In this document: one piece after another, positions 27,229 to 33,540 of the stretch
Numbering within the stretch: position 1 is the first letter of the stretch
Layout: each line of letters opens with the position of its first letter
Assembly (NCBI RefSeq): GCF_003096015.2
Contig: NZ_CP029185.2
Location: forward strand, 3,436,501-3,500,500
DNA from: Limnobaculum parvum
GTDB taxonomy: Bacteria; Pseudomonadota; Gammaproteobacteria; Enterobacterales; Enterobacteriaceae
Direction of reading: 5' to 3'
Length of the DNA: 64,000 nucleotides
Translations under genes and position numbers: made by a program
Notes under the pieces: model-generated
Databases searched by the model: none
Seen by the model: only the letters and a program-made list of their open reading frames with translations
Told to the model about the DNA's origin: nothing

Positions 27229-28326
27229 AAGTCGCAGTTGGAACGCATTGATGAACTGGCGGGTGGAGATAAAGAGAAGAAAGATCGCCTGTTCGCAGCA
27301 GCCTGTGCGTTAGAGAAGTGCTCGGCAGAGTTTGAGGTGGGAAGCCAAAGTTACAACGATATGTTGGCCTTTGAAACTCTGGGGGCCAGCGATGAGTTTG
27401 CGGCAGAACGTGCGTTACTTGCCATGCAAACCGCTTATGTCCCGGTGTATGCCGGAGGGATGAATCAGCAGGCCGAGTTGCCATTATTTGACTATTCCTC
27501 TCGCGATTATGTGAGCGACCTGACGTTACGGCTGGATAATACCTATGCCGTTACCAATCGGGCGACCGGATTAGTGATGACCGTCGGCGGTGAAGTTCAG
27601 GCTATTGCGGGAACGGGGCTTTGTACTACCGGTGTTGGTTGTTTATACGGTGTAGGGCTAACTGCATCAGGGTTGGATACTGCTTATACGGGTAGTAATG
27701 CCGTCATCACTGGAAGTCTGAGCACTCATACTGCTGGGGCGCAGTTGCTGGAAAGTTTTGGGGTGCCGCGTGAGTACTCGGAAATTGTTTATAGCCTAAT
27801 GCAGATTAGTGGGGCTGCGGGGGCAAGTCGTTATGCGGGTGGATTGATTGATAATGCGGTACCGGTTAGTCGGAGCGGTGTGGTTGATGATATTGCTGTA
27901 ACGCATGAGATATCAATTACCGAAGAAAGTGCGGGTTCAATTCGAAATGTTAATCCCGGCTACCCTATATTAGGACGCACTCATAACTGTACGAATTGCG
28001 TTATAGCAACGGATGCTACTTTGGGGGGAAATCCTGCTTCAGCATTACCTATATATTCGACTAGTGGCGTTCCTTTAACTGTTTTAGAGAAACACTTTGG
28101 TACCAAATTTAAATATGTATCTTCATCTAAAGATATTACTCAACAAATGATAAATGAAGGTTCAGGAGCAAGAGGAATTGTGTTTGGTTCATATGGACCG
28201 GGCCAAGTCGGACATGTATTTAATGTTGTTAACCAAAATGGCACAATTAGATTTCTTGACGGACAAATAGGTAAATCTGCTGATCTTAGCCAGTTTAAAT
28301 CATTCCAATTATTGAGAACAAATTAA
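24658..28326 (+). CDS. Orphan cdiA 3' module 3, N-terminally truncated, Tox-PL papain-fold tip
   Basis: 1222 codons opening at a GTG that is just an internal Val codon of CdiA. There is no ribosome site, signal peptide or TPS domain, so it is probably unexpressed. Homology to CdiA runs through DQNNRQLH. After that both the pretoxin segment (SQLERIDELAGGDKEKKDRL) and the tip differ. The tip has Cys1111/Cys1114 (HNCTNCVIATDATLGGNP), His1186 (GHVFNVVNQNG) and Asp1201 (FLDGQIG). This is the pattern of Tox-PL/papain fold toxin 1, a family of predicted glutamine deamidases or peptidases. The following Imm35-like gene supports a real toxin-immunity pair. Confidence 0.85.
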   Translation: MAADQSNVSGSVISAQHVAITAGDIHNDGGTIKADGMLHMVSRDALINREGLIQAGDNLTVIAKNDIQNLSGTIEGRNVTLQSLDGNVINQTLHQQTHINADGSESSQNANTALSFGVSGITAGIHAKENLGISAANDIQITGAELSAGQNVTLNAGDNIDIAANETVNLRTGFTTTPGDHRLDIHQQKSHINATDGAVTLTAGDSISVIASDIRANDNITLQAKEDIAILSARDQTSQAKDGKLQHATTDVQSSDIQSGHNLIVNAGNDIVMQASTLNAKDNVLLVAGNDLTLLSDAESSYDRTRINGGYKIEQQVTQQSTEINAGQNVLIGAGNDATLQATQIGAGGDIRLQAEGDLRLLTAEESSYYYEKTKTGGFLSSKSYEEERSSTTHKASELNAGNNIAITSGGDSLYQASKLNAGNDIALTSTGGQIQFSAVENTDFLKVDSKSSSVTTRVAGHGHNNTTQQFGEITQGGELTIQAEKGIRADIRQSSAQSLSTALEQMESAPETAWVAELAVRNDVEWHAVQDAYDDWEYDSESLSPAAAAVIAIVVTVCTAGAGAAAGGAVAGTSTVAAAGATTAAAVSAATAAAVQALAAQATLSLINNQGDVGKVLKDLGSKDNVKSLAASVVAAGVIAGVDTQMGWSQSGKAASTSYTAGSTTEQIATITPVSQPSFDTWWTGNSQLSSWDIAQRTVVHSGISAGVDTAINGSNFLESFGTSLMFNAGNELGRASSWYIGENAALFGGDGSFGKSVIHGLNGGLIAELTGGDFAAGAGAGFATELASGVIGGFALTPEEQRQVQNGEKLFYVDDNGLARIIGGSVGAIITNTADGANTGANVANIIDQNNRQLHKSQLERIDELAGGDKEKKDRLFAAACALEKCSAEFEVGSQSYNDMLAFETLGASDEFAAERALLAMQTAYVPVYAGGMNQQAELPLFDYSSRDYVSDLTLRLDNTYAVTNRATGLVMTVGGEVQAIAGTGLCTTGVGCLYGVGLTASGLDTAYTGSNAVITGSLSTHTAGAQLLESFGVPREYSEIVYSLMQISGAAGASRYAGGLIDNAVPVSRSGVVDDIAVTHEISITEESAGSIRNVNPGYPILGRTHNCTNCVIATDATLGGNPASALPIYSTSGVPLTVLEKHFGTKFKYVSSSKDITQQMINEGSGARGIVFGSYGPGQVGHVFNVVNQNGTIRFLDGQIGKSADLSQFKSFQLLRTN

Positions 28327-28610
28327 TGATAACTTTTGATGAAGCAGTAAAAAAAGCTAATGACTATTTAGAAAATATAGGTATTCCTGCTGTTATGACT
28401 CTTCAGGGGCGCTTTTCCGAAGGATGGTTTTTTTGCTTTCAGTCTCGTAAATATTTTGAAACAGGGAATTTTTCAGATCAGCTTACTGGAAATGCTCCAT
28501 TCATAATTGATAAAGATAGCGGTGATATCCACACATTAGGAACAGCATACCCTCTAGAAAAATATTTAAAGGATTACGAAGACGGGAAAAATAATAACAA
28601 TCTTCTCTAA
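28326..28610 (+). CDS. Imm35-like immunity protein for toxin tip 3
   Basis: 94 residues with the Imm35/YrhB-like pattern: GWFFCFQSRKYFETG, LTGNAPFIIDKDSGDIHTLG and a final YPLEKYLKDYE. Imm35 proteins are known partners of papain-like and other polymorphic toxins. The ATG overlaps the module-3 stop by one base (TAATG), giving tight coupling. AT-rich. The family call rests on the remembered GN.P..vdk.tG.v...gt core and is fairly secure. Confidence 0.78.
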   Translation: MITFDEAVKKANDYLENIGIPAVMTLQGRFSEGWFFCFQSRKYFETGNFSDQLTGNAPFIIDKDSGDIHTLGTAYPLEKYLKDYEDGKNNNNLL

Positions 28611-28633
28611 TAATATATTGATGATAATGGATT

Positions 28634-28842
28634 AACGGCGATTATCGATCAGAATACTTACCAAAAAAACCAGCAATGTCCCTCTGTATAAAGTCCCTCT
28701 ATCAAATGGAGGAAAAGGGCCCGGATATGAACTGTTCACATAGGCCTATCCGGAGTACGGAAAAGGCGGAGCATTACAATTATTACCTATTGAAAAAGGA
28801 TATCTTGTTACTTTCGATAAAGTAACTATTCTTCCAGAGTAA
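28634..28842 (+). pseudogene. Decayed toxin-tip fragment with cdiA junction remnant
   Basis: The first 25 bases repeat the cdiA IIDQN segment. The downstream frame then reads VPLYKVPLSNGGKGPGYELF, T, an in-frame TAG at 28741, AYPEYGKGGALQLLP and a final TFDKVTILPE before TAA at 28840-28842. The two parts are in different frames. This looks like the C-terminal end of a toxin domain inactivated by deletion, frameshift and a stop. The GYELFT.AYPEYGKGG motif is not one I can assign to a family. Confidence 0.6.
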
Positions 28843-28846
28843 CATT

Positions 28847-29053
28847 ATGACTAATGAAGAACTTAAAATAAATCTTAAATATCTTATAGATAAATACGTT
28901 CAAGAGGACCAAAAGGATAGCTTATATTCTTATATTATTCATGAAGACATTCCAGTAAAAGGGGTTTTGGCTGATTTGAATAAATATAAGACAAGAGCAC
29001 TTGATCAAGCTGATAGTGACTTAATTAAAAACATTTATTTCTATAATTGCTGA
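28847..29053 (+). CDS. Putative immunity protein of the decayed tip
   Basis: 68-residue acidic helical protein starting MTNEELKINLKYLIDKYVQE, four bases after the decayed tip's stop. No recognised family. AT-rich, with a weak ribosome site. The frame is intact although its toxin is broken, as expected if immunity is kept under selection against kin that still carry the toxin. Confidence 0.6.
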   Translation: MTNEELKINLKYLIDKYVQEDQKDSLYSYIIHEDIPVKGVLADLNKYKTRALDQADSDLIKNIYFYNC

Positions 29054-29078
29054 TGATTATATGAAAGAGGTCAAAAAA

Positions 29079-29292
29079 TGACAAAAGAAGCTCTTATTCA
29101 TCAATTGGATATGTTAGGTGTGTATAAGAGCAGTTATTCTCTAGGCAAATTGAAAATAGTGATTGTATTTGCATCATAAAAGAAAATGAACAATGGATTG
29201 TTTATTATGTAGAAAGAGATAAACCTGTCGTTTTAGCATCTTTCCCAACAGAAAGTGATGCGTATATATTTGTTTTAAAACAATTCAAATAA
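29079..29292 (+). pseudogene. Frameshifted immunity gene
   Basis: Starts ATG 29079 after an AAAGAGG site: MTKEALIHQLDMLGVYKSSY, then SLGKL in the first frame. A frameshift near 29140-29150 moves to the frame ENSDCICIIKENEQWIVYYV, then ERDKPVVLASFPTESDAYIF to TAA at 29290. The joined sequence has the GV...YSL...W.VYY.ER...F..E.DA pattern of small immunity proteins found beside polymorphic toxins. The single-base shift may be a real lesion or a sequencing error. Confidence 0.6.
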
Positions 29293-29293
29293 C

Positions 29294-29401
29294 GAGCCGG
29301 GCGCGCTTCTTCATGGTATATCGGGGAGAACGGCCGCGCTGTTTGGTGGTGATGGTTCCTTTGGTAAAATTGAAGTTTTTGGAAGTGATGGTAAATTTTA
29401 C
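29294..29401 (+). pseudogene. cdiA fragment fused to the ART-tip linker
   Basis: 29294-29368 matches cdiA 16027-16101 (SSWYIGEN...FGGDGSFGK) with a one-base insertion at GGCCGCGC that shifts frame. It then runs in frame through KIEVFGSDGKFYMEVGSG into the following toxin. The linker word resembles GSIEILGSDGKLYTEAGSEL at about 30405-30465. Confidence 0.7.
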
Positions 29402-29851
29402 ATGGAGGTTGGCTCCGGACTAACGCCTAAGATTGATAATTATTTGGCGACGTTGGCTGGGGCTGAGAAGAGGATTGGTGGAACAGCATTAGATCGCTTA
29501 CCTGATGCAGAACTAGGGTTATATAACTATAGGGGTGTACATTTAGGTCATCCTGAATGGGATAATGCATTAAATGGTAAGGTTGTTCCTGGAAATATTA
29601 ATTCACAACTATCAGCAGAAGAACATAATCTTGGTGGTTTTTCGGATATTAGTCCTTTCACTTCATGGACCGATAATCCAAACATTGCAAGATATTTTGC
29701 TGGAGATGATGGAATAATTCTGAGAGTTCCAACTGGTAGCCCTAAATCAGGAGATAATTGGTCATGGAAAATATCTATGGATGAGTATCTTGAAAGAGAA
29801 ATTTTACTTAAAGGCCCAAGAAGCGGCGACGTAGAGGTATTTTTGCCATGA
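29402..29851 (+). CDS. ADP-ribosyltransferase-like toxin tip without exoprotein
   Basis: 149 codons from the first ATG; the true domain starts a little upstream within the cdiA remnant. Features fit an R-S-E class ADP-ribosyltransferase: Arg44 in YNYRGVHLGHP, the SPFTSWT strand (Thr87-Ser88-Trp89) followed by NPNIARYFAG, and EREIL (Glu131, Glu133) near the end. A SAEEHNLGG loop precedes the STS strand. It lacks any secretion signal and has no obvious ribosome site, so it is a stranded tip. The next gene starts on its stop (ATGA). The ART class is inferred from motifs only. Confidence 0.65.
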   Translation: MEVGSGLTPKIDNYLATLAGAEKRIGGTALDRLPDAELGLYNYRGVHLGHPEWDNALNGKVVPGNINSQLSAEEHNLGGFSDISPFTSWTDNPNIARYFAGDDGIILRVPTGSPKSGDNWSWKISMDEYLEREILLKGPRSGDVEVFLP

Positions 29852-30186
29852 AAAACGAATTTATACTATCTGAAGTTATATTACCGGAAGACATAAAGGG
29901 AAAAATATTATCCTCAGAATTATCATTCTCTAAATTTTATGCTCGTAACCCACGAGATGAATTACGGGAATTAATAATCCACCTTAAGAATACTGAAATA
30001 TCTGGTCTGGTTATTTTGGGTGGGAAAGAGTCAATAGAAGTATTACAGAACATCCAGGATGAATTAATTGATATTTTTGCAGGAAAAAATAGCTCTTACT
30101 TTTTCAAAATATATATAAATAAAAATAGTAATGATGCCATATCATTTATAATGATAGATAGAGACAAAGGTAACATTATCAACTGA
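29848..30186 (+). CDS. Putative immunity protein of the ART-like tip
   Basis: 112 residues beginning MKNEFILSEVILPEDIKGKI, with mixed alpha/beta pattern (ISGLVILGGKESIEVLQNIQ). Its ATG overlaps the toxin stop as ATGA, so the pair is translationally coupled. AT-rich; no family recognised. The cognate role is inferred from overlap and position. Confidence 0.68.
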   Translation: MKNEFILSEVILPEDIKGKILSSELSFSKFYARNPRDELRELIIHLKNTEISGLVILGGKESIEVLQNIQDELIDIFAGKNSSYFFKIYINKNSNDAISFIMIDRDKGNIIN

Positions 30187-30329
30187 TAGAACTTCTTTGG
30201 TACCTTGCACAAAATGCTGGCAAAAAACAATCGGGAGTTATGTATATTGATTACAGAAAATCAAGTTGAACCCGATTCATTAACAATGCATTAATCTCAA
30301 TTATCTTAGTAGGTTATTGGAAAGTGTAA

Positions 30330-30680
30330 TTGCTATTTTTAGTCTTTCTGACGATGTCTTATCACCCAAAAAAGGGGATACCGCCGCGTGGTGAAACCAA
30401 AACGGGTAGTATTGAGATTTTGGGTAGTGATGGAAAACTTTATACGGAGGCAGGCTCTGAGTTACCTAATAAGCCCTTGGATAATATCTATATATTTACT
30501 AATACTGAGTAGGGGATAAATGGGGTAGGAGATGCTGTTCTAAATCCTTATGAGATGACTCAGTCACGCGTAAACATTATGAATGGAAGTCAATCGAGTG
30601 TGCTGATTGGAATCATGCATGACAGTTCTTACTGATAAGAGTGGAAATCTTATTACTGCTACACCGGGGAGAATTAAATG
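30330..30680 (+). pseudogene. Second decayed toxin tip with conserved linker
   Basis: Reads a linker GSIEILGSDGKLYTEAGSEL, then DNIYIFTNTE, a TAG at about 30510, and on in the same frame GINGVGDAVLNPYEMTQSRV and NIMNGSQSSVLIGIMHDSSY to a TGA. The last part, VLTDKSGNLITATPGRIK, is in another frame and its stop overlaps the next ATG. One stop and one frameshift make it non-functional. The toxin family is not recognised. Confidence 0.6.
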
Positions 30681-31013
30681 AAACTAATAGGATCTCGAAC
30701 AGAGGCTATCCGGCGCGTTCAATTACTAAACTCTGAATCATTAATTAATGAAAATCCAATAATAGTTAATTTTTTGAATAAACAATATGGGAATATAAGA
30801 TCAGTATACGCTTTAGCGCACACGCCAGAACAAGGGGTGGATATATACAGATTAATAATTAATGGTAATTTAATTATTGGTTTTGAGTTATCACACATAG
30901 ATAATCAAATCAGTGAAATTTTCGATATGTCAGTTGAATACTACTCAAAACAGTTGAATAGTAAATCTGATAAATTAGATTTAGCCATTGTATTAGATTT
31001 AGCTAATAACTGA
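30678..31013 (+). CDS. Putative orphan immunity protein
   Basis: 111 residues starting MKLIGSRTEAIRRVQLLNSE, with a central beta-rich YALAHTPEQGVDIYRLIING segment. GGGGAG precedes the ATG, and the ATG overlaps the stop of the decayed tip upstream. Intact frame beside a broken toxin. No known family recognised; role inferred from position. Confidence 0.6.
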   Translation: MKLIGSRTEAIRRVQLLNSESLINENPIIVNFLNKQYGNIRSVYALAHTPEQGVDIYRLIINGNLIIGFELSHIDNQISEIFDMSVEYYSKQLNSKSDKLDLAIVLDLANN

Positions 31014-31140
31014 ACTGTCCTAAATATAGGGAAGTGGACACCGTAGTCAGGCAGGTGAATATTTCGCCGAAAAAGCAAAACCCCGCAGTGCTAGACACAC
31101 TAACGGGGTTTCTGACCACAACGTTATTAGGAGTAACATC

Positions 31141-31272
31141 ATGGCTGTCAAAGAGCATACCCAAACTCACTCTAAATTTATACCCATCAGATCTTATTTC
31201 CGATCCGGATCCAATAAACGATCTTCTATCGTATCCGGTTGTTCATTAAGCGAGGTAAATTCCCATGCTTAA
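31141..31272 (+). CDS. 43-residue protein of the small-protein cassette, copy 2
   Basis: Same product as at 19370 with Ile-Val-Ser for Val-Val-Ala and His for Tyr near the end. AGGAG stands before the ATG. It overlaps the next gene by 8 bp. Unknown function. Confidence 0.65.
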   Translation: MAVKEHTQTHSKFIPIRSYFRSGSNKRSSIVSGCSLSEVNSHA

Positions 31273-31456
31273 TTCAACGGATATCGCATCAAACAATCTG
31301 GCCCCAAGCGATCCATTAGAACTGGCGGAGCAGTGCCTCGCCCTGATTAGCGTGGTGGTTAAACTGGAAGAAGCCCCGGTAAAAGAGTCGCTACAGTTTA
31401 TCTTGCACGAGAAAATGGCCGCGCTATTTTCGGTGCTCTATGCCAGTAACGGATAA
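31265..31456 (+). CDS. 63-residue protein of the small-protein cassette, copy 2
   Basis: Same product as at 19494 with Pro for Ser (NNLAPSDPLEL) and Ala for Thr near the C-terminus. Several third-position changes leave the protein unaltered, which supports coding. Unknown function. Confidence 0.65.
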   Translation: MLNSTDIASNNLAPSDPLELAEQCLALISVVVKLEEAPVKESLQFILHEKMAALFSVLYASNG

Positions 31457-31485
31457 CATCTGACCCATCGCTATTATTGAAACTT

Positions 31486-31512
31486 ATAGACGTCGGTATG
31501 GCGTCTATATTT
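31486..31512 (+). terminator. Terminator of small-protein cassette copy 2
   Basis: ATAGACG/CGTCTAT stem with a 9-nt loop followed by ATTTG. The T-tract is weaker than in copy 1. Confidence 0.6.
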
Positions 31513-31531
31513 GTTAGCCAGAGGAATAATA

Positions 31532-31864
31532 ATGAAACACATCTCCGTCCCCACCAGCAAAGCAGCCATGAGCCGTTTGAATCTTGATACTTACATCACA
31601 GGAGATTTAATTGAACTTTATCTCAACAAAGAACAGTATCAGGCGCTCTGGAAGACTGGTGTTATTGAACAGATGAATAAAGCCCTGAACATCATGATTG
31701 ATGATTTTGAAGATGAGAAGCTATCAGGTAACGATCGCCTTCTTCATGCCCAGCAGATTATTGAATCTAAACTGATCTCAACCCATTGTGAAATCCTGCA
31801 AAAACTACTCACTCTGGTCAATAGCGCTATAAAACACAACACCGGACTCTTCTTCTATTTCTAA
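31532..31864 (+). CDS. Small helical protein at the end of the toxin island
   Basis: 110 residues starting MKHISVPTSKAAMSRLNLDT, with two amphipathic helices (NKEQYQALWKTGVIEQMNKA; RLLHAQQIIESKLISTHCEI). GAGG lies eight bases before ATG 31532. It follows cassette copy 2 directly. Not recognised; it could be a further immunity protein or part of the cassette. Confidence 0.6.
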   Translation: MKHISVPTSKAAMSRLNLDTYITGDLIELYLNKEQYQALWKTGVIEQMNKALNIMIDDFEDEKLSGNDRLLHAQQIIESKLISTHCEILQKLLTLVNSAIKHNTGLFFYF

Positions 31865-31880
31865 ACCAGCAAACCACACG

Positions 31881-32447
31881 CTACCTATAAACCCTCTCCA
31901 ACGGCAACAACGCCGCTGCCCGTTCCATCGCCCCTTCCACCACCAACGCCCGAATCTCATGGGCTAGCGGCGTCACGTCAGTAATCCGACATATCCACTG
32001 GTTTACATAACGCTCTACTGCCTCTTCCCCTAAACCAATCTGGATAGAACGATATTCAAGAGGCTGAAGCAGTAAATTGCGCTCAGGATCCCACTGGATA
32101 CGAACCGGAGAGTCACGTTTTACTTGCTCCCATTCTTCCTTGCTCATTGATGGTTCAGCATGGCTGCCACAACTGTGCGCCAGCGCCCATTCAAAACCTT
32201 CACGGGTGATATCAATGGCCAGAATACGCGCCTGACCGGCGTCTTTATAGCCCCACCCGGCGCGATACATCATCCAGAGAAATGAGGGCTTTATCCAGGT
32301 CATGCGCGCCATCTTAAAAGGGGGAGAAATAAACGAGCCGTGAGCCAGTGCCGACTCGGCAATTTGGTTGGAATAGGCCTGATAAACTCGGATGGTATTA
32401 TCGTCGAACAGCGCTCGAATTTGGCGATAGGGGGGCAATGCCATCAT
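31881..32447 (-). CDS. DUF4291 family protein
   Basis: 188-residue cytoplasmic protein with the DUF4291 signature: DDNTIRVYQAYSNQIAESAL, RMTWIKPSFLWMMYRAGWG and ILAIDITREGFEWAL. Biochemical function of the family is unknown to me. The first of two adjacent ATGs (32447) has AAGGA eight bases upstream. It is convergent with the small gene at 31532 and sits between the island and ubiE. It could be the island's last gene or part of the host backbone; composition is near the backbone. Confidence 0.88.
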   Translation of the reverse strand: MMALPPYRQIRALFDDNTIRVYQAYSNQIAESALAHGSFISPPFKMARMTWIKPSFLWMMYRAGWGYKDAGQARILAIDITREGFEWALAHSCGSHAEPSMSKEEWEQVKRDSPVRIQWDPERNLLLQPLEYRSIQIGLGEEAVERYVNQWICRITDVTPLAHEIRALVVEGAMERAAALLPLERVYR

Positions 32448-32696
32448 GTCAGAAATCCTTTTATTACTTGATGATGAAGCACTTTGTCAGTGGGGAGAAA
32501 TCATAATACAGGAAGAGATTTGGTGGAATACGGCTAACACTCACGCGACTATAAGGTAAATATGGCGGTCTAAACGCTCGTTACCACTGGCAACTCAGCC
32601 CACTTTATCTCTACCTGCTCCCTCAGACAGAAAACCATATCTACCCAACTATCAAAATATCCGTACCCGCAGGCGAAATAGGCGCTGCGGTTATGA

Positions 32697-33455
32697 TTAG
32701 TACTTAAAGCCCCGATGCAGCGCAACAATCCCACCGGTCAGATTAAAGTAACCAACGCCGTCAAACCCGGCCTCTTCCATCATGCTTTTTAACGTTTCCT
32801 GATCGGGATGCATACGGATAGATTCAGCTAAATAACGATAGCTATCGGCATCGCTGGTGATCATTTCGCCAATCTTTGGCAAAATATGGAACGAATAAGC
32901 GTCATAGGCCGAATTGAGTAACTTCACTACCGGTTTAGAGAACTCCAACACCAGCAGACGACCGCCCGGTTTCAGCACGCGAAACATTGAGCGCAATGCT
33001 TTATCTTTGTCGGTGACGTTACGTAACCCAAAGGAAATAGTAATACAATCAAAGTAGTCGTCTGGAAAAGGCAGCGCTTCAGCGTTAGCCTGTACATAAT
33101 TGACGTTGCCGATAATTCCCATGTCGCGCAGCTTAGAGCGGCCCATTTTCAGCATAGAATCATTAATATCGGCTAAAACGACTTCTCCCTTTTCACCCAC
33201 CAGCCGTGAAAATTTCGCCGTTAAATCGCCAGTTCCACCCGCCAGATCGAGCACTTTTTGCCCTTCCCGAACGGCACTACAGTCAATAGTGAATCGTTTC
33301 CAAACCCGGTGAATCCCGAATGACATTAAGTCGTTCATCAAGTCATATTTTGAAGCTACAGAATGGAAAACCTCAGCAACCATTGCGACTTTTTGATCTT
33401 TTTCTATCGTGCGAAAACCAAAGTGCGTCGTGGTTTCCTGCGTTTCGTTCATCAT
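32697..33455 (-). CDS. ubiE: UbiE, ubiquinone/menaquinone C-methyltransferase
   Basis: SAM-dependent methyltransferase making 2-methoxy-6-polyprenyl-1,4-benzoquinol derivatives and menaquinone from demethylmenaquinone. 252 residues with family motifs FHSVASKYDLMNDLMSFGIH, VLDLAGGTGDLTAKF (SAM loop), ISFGLRNVTDKDKALRSMFR and LTGGIVALHRGFKY. Length is that of E. coli UbiE (251). It is preceded by rmuC as in E. coli, but its usual next gene ubiJ is about 23.9 kb downstream, on the far side of the cdiA island. Confidence 0.97.
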   Translation of the reverse strand: MMNETQETTTHFGFRTIEKDQKVAMVAEVFHSVASKYDLMNDLMSFGIHRVWKRFTIDCSAVREGQKVLDLAGGTGDLTAKFSRLVGEKGEVVLADINDSMLKMGRSKLRDMGIIGNVNYVQANAEALPFPDDYFDCITISFGLRNVTDKDKALRSMFRVLKPGGRLLVLEFSKPVVKLLNSAYDAYSFHILPKIGEMITSDADSYRYLAESIRMHPDQETLKSMMEEAGFDGVGYFNLTGGIVALHRGFKY

Positions 33456-33540
33456 GATTAAACCTGATTTAATAAGTCATATGAATTAATTGAGTCTACC
33501 AGAAACAATCTGAAACATATCCACCAATAACTCTTTTTTA

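Larger units (their letters stand above)
31040..31512 (+). repeat. Small-protein cassette, copy 2
   Basis: Near-identical to 19268-19740, including leader hairpin (31078-31111), both small genes and the terminator hairpin. There is no SymE-like gene beside this copy. Confidence 0.9.
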
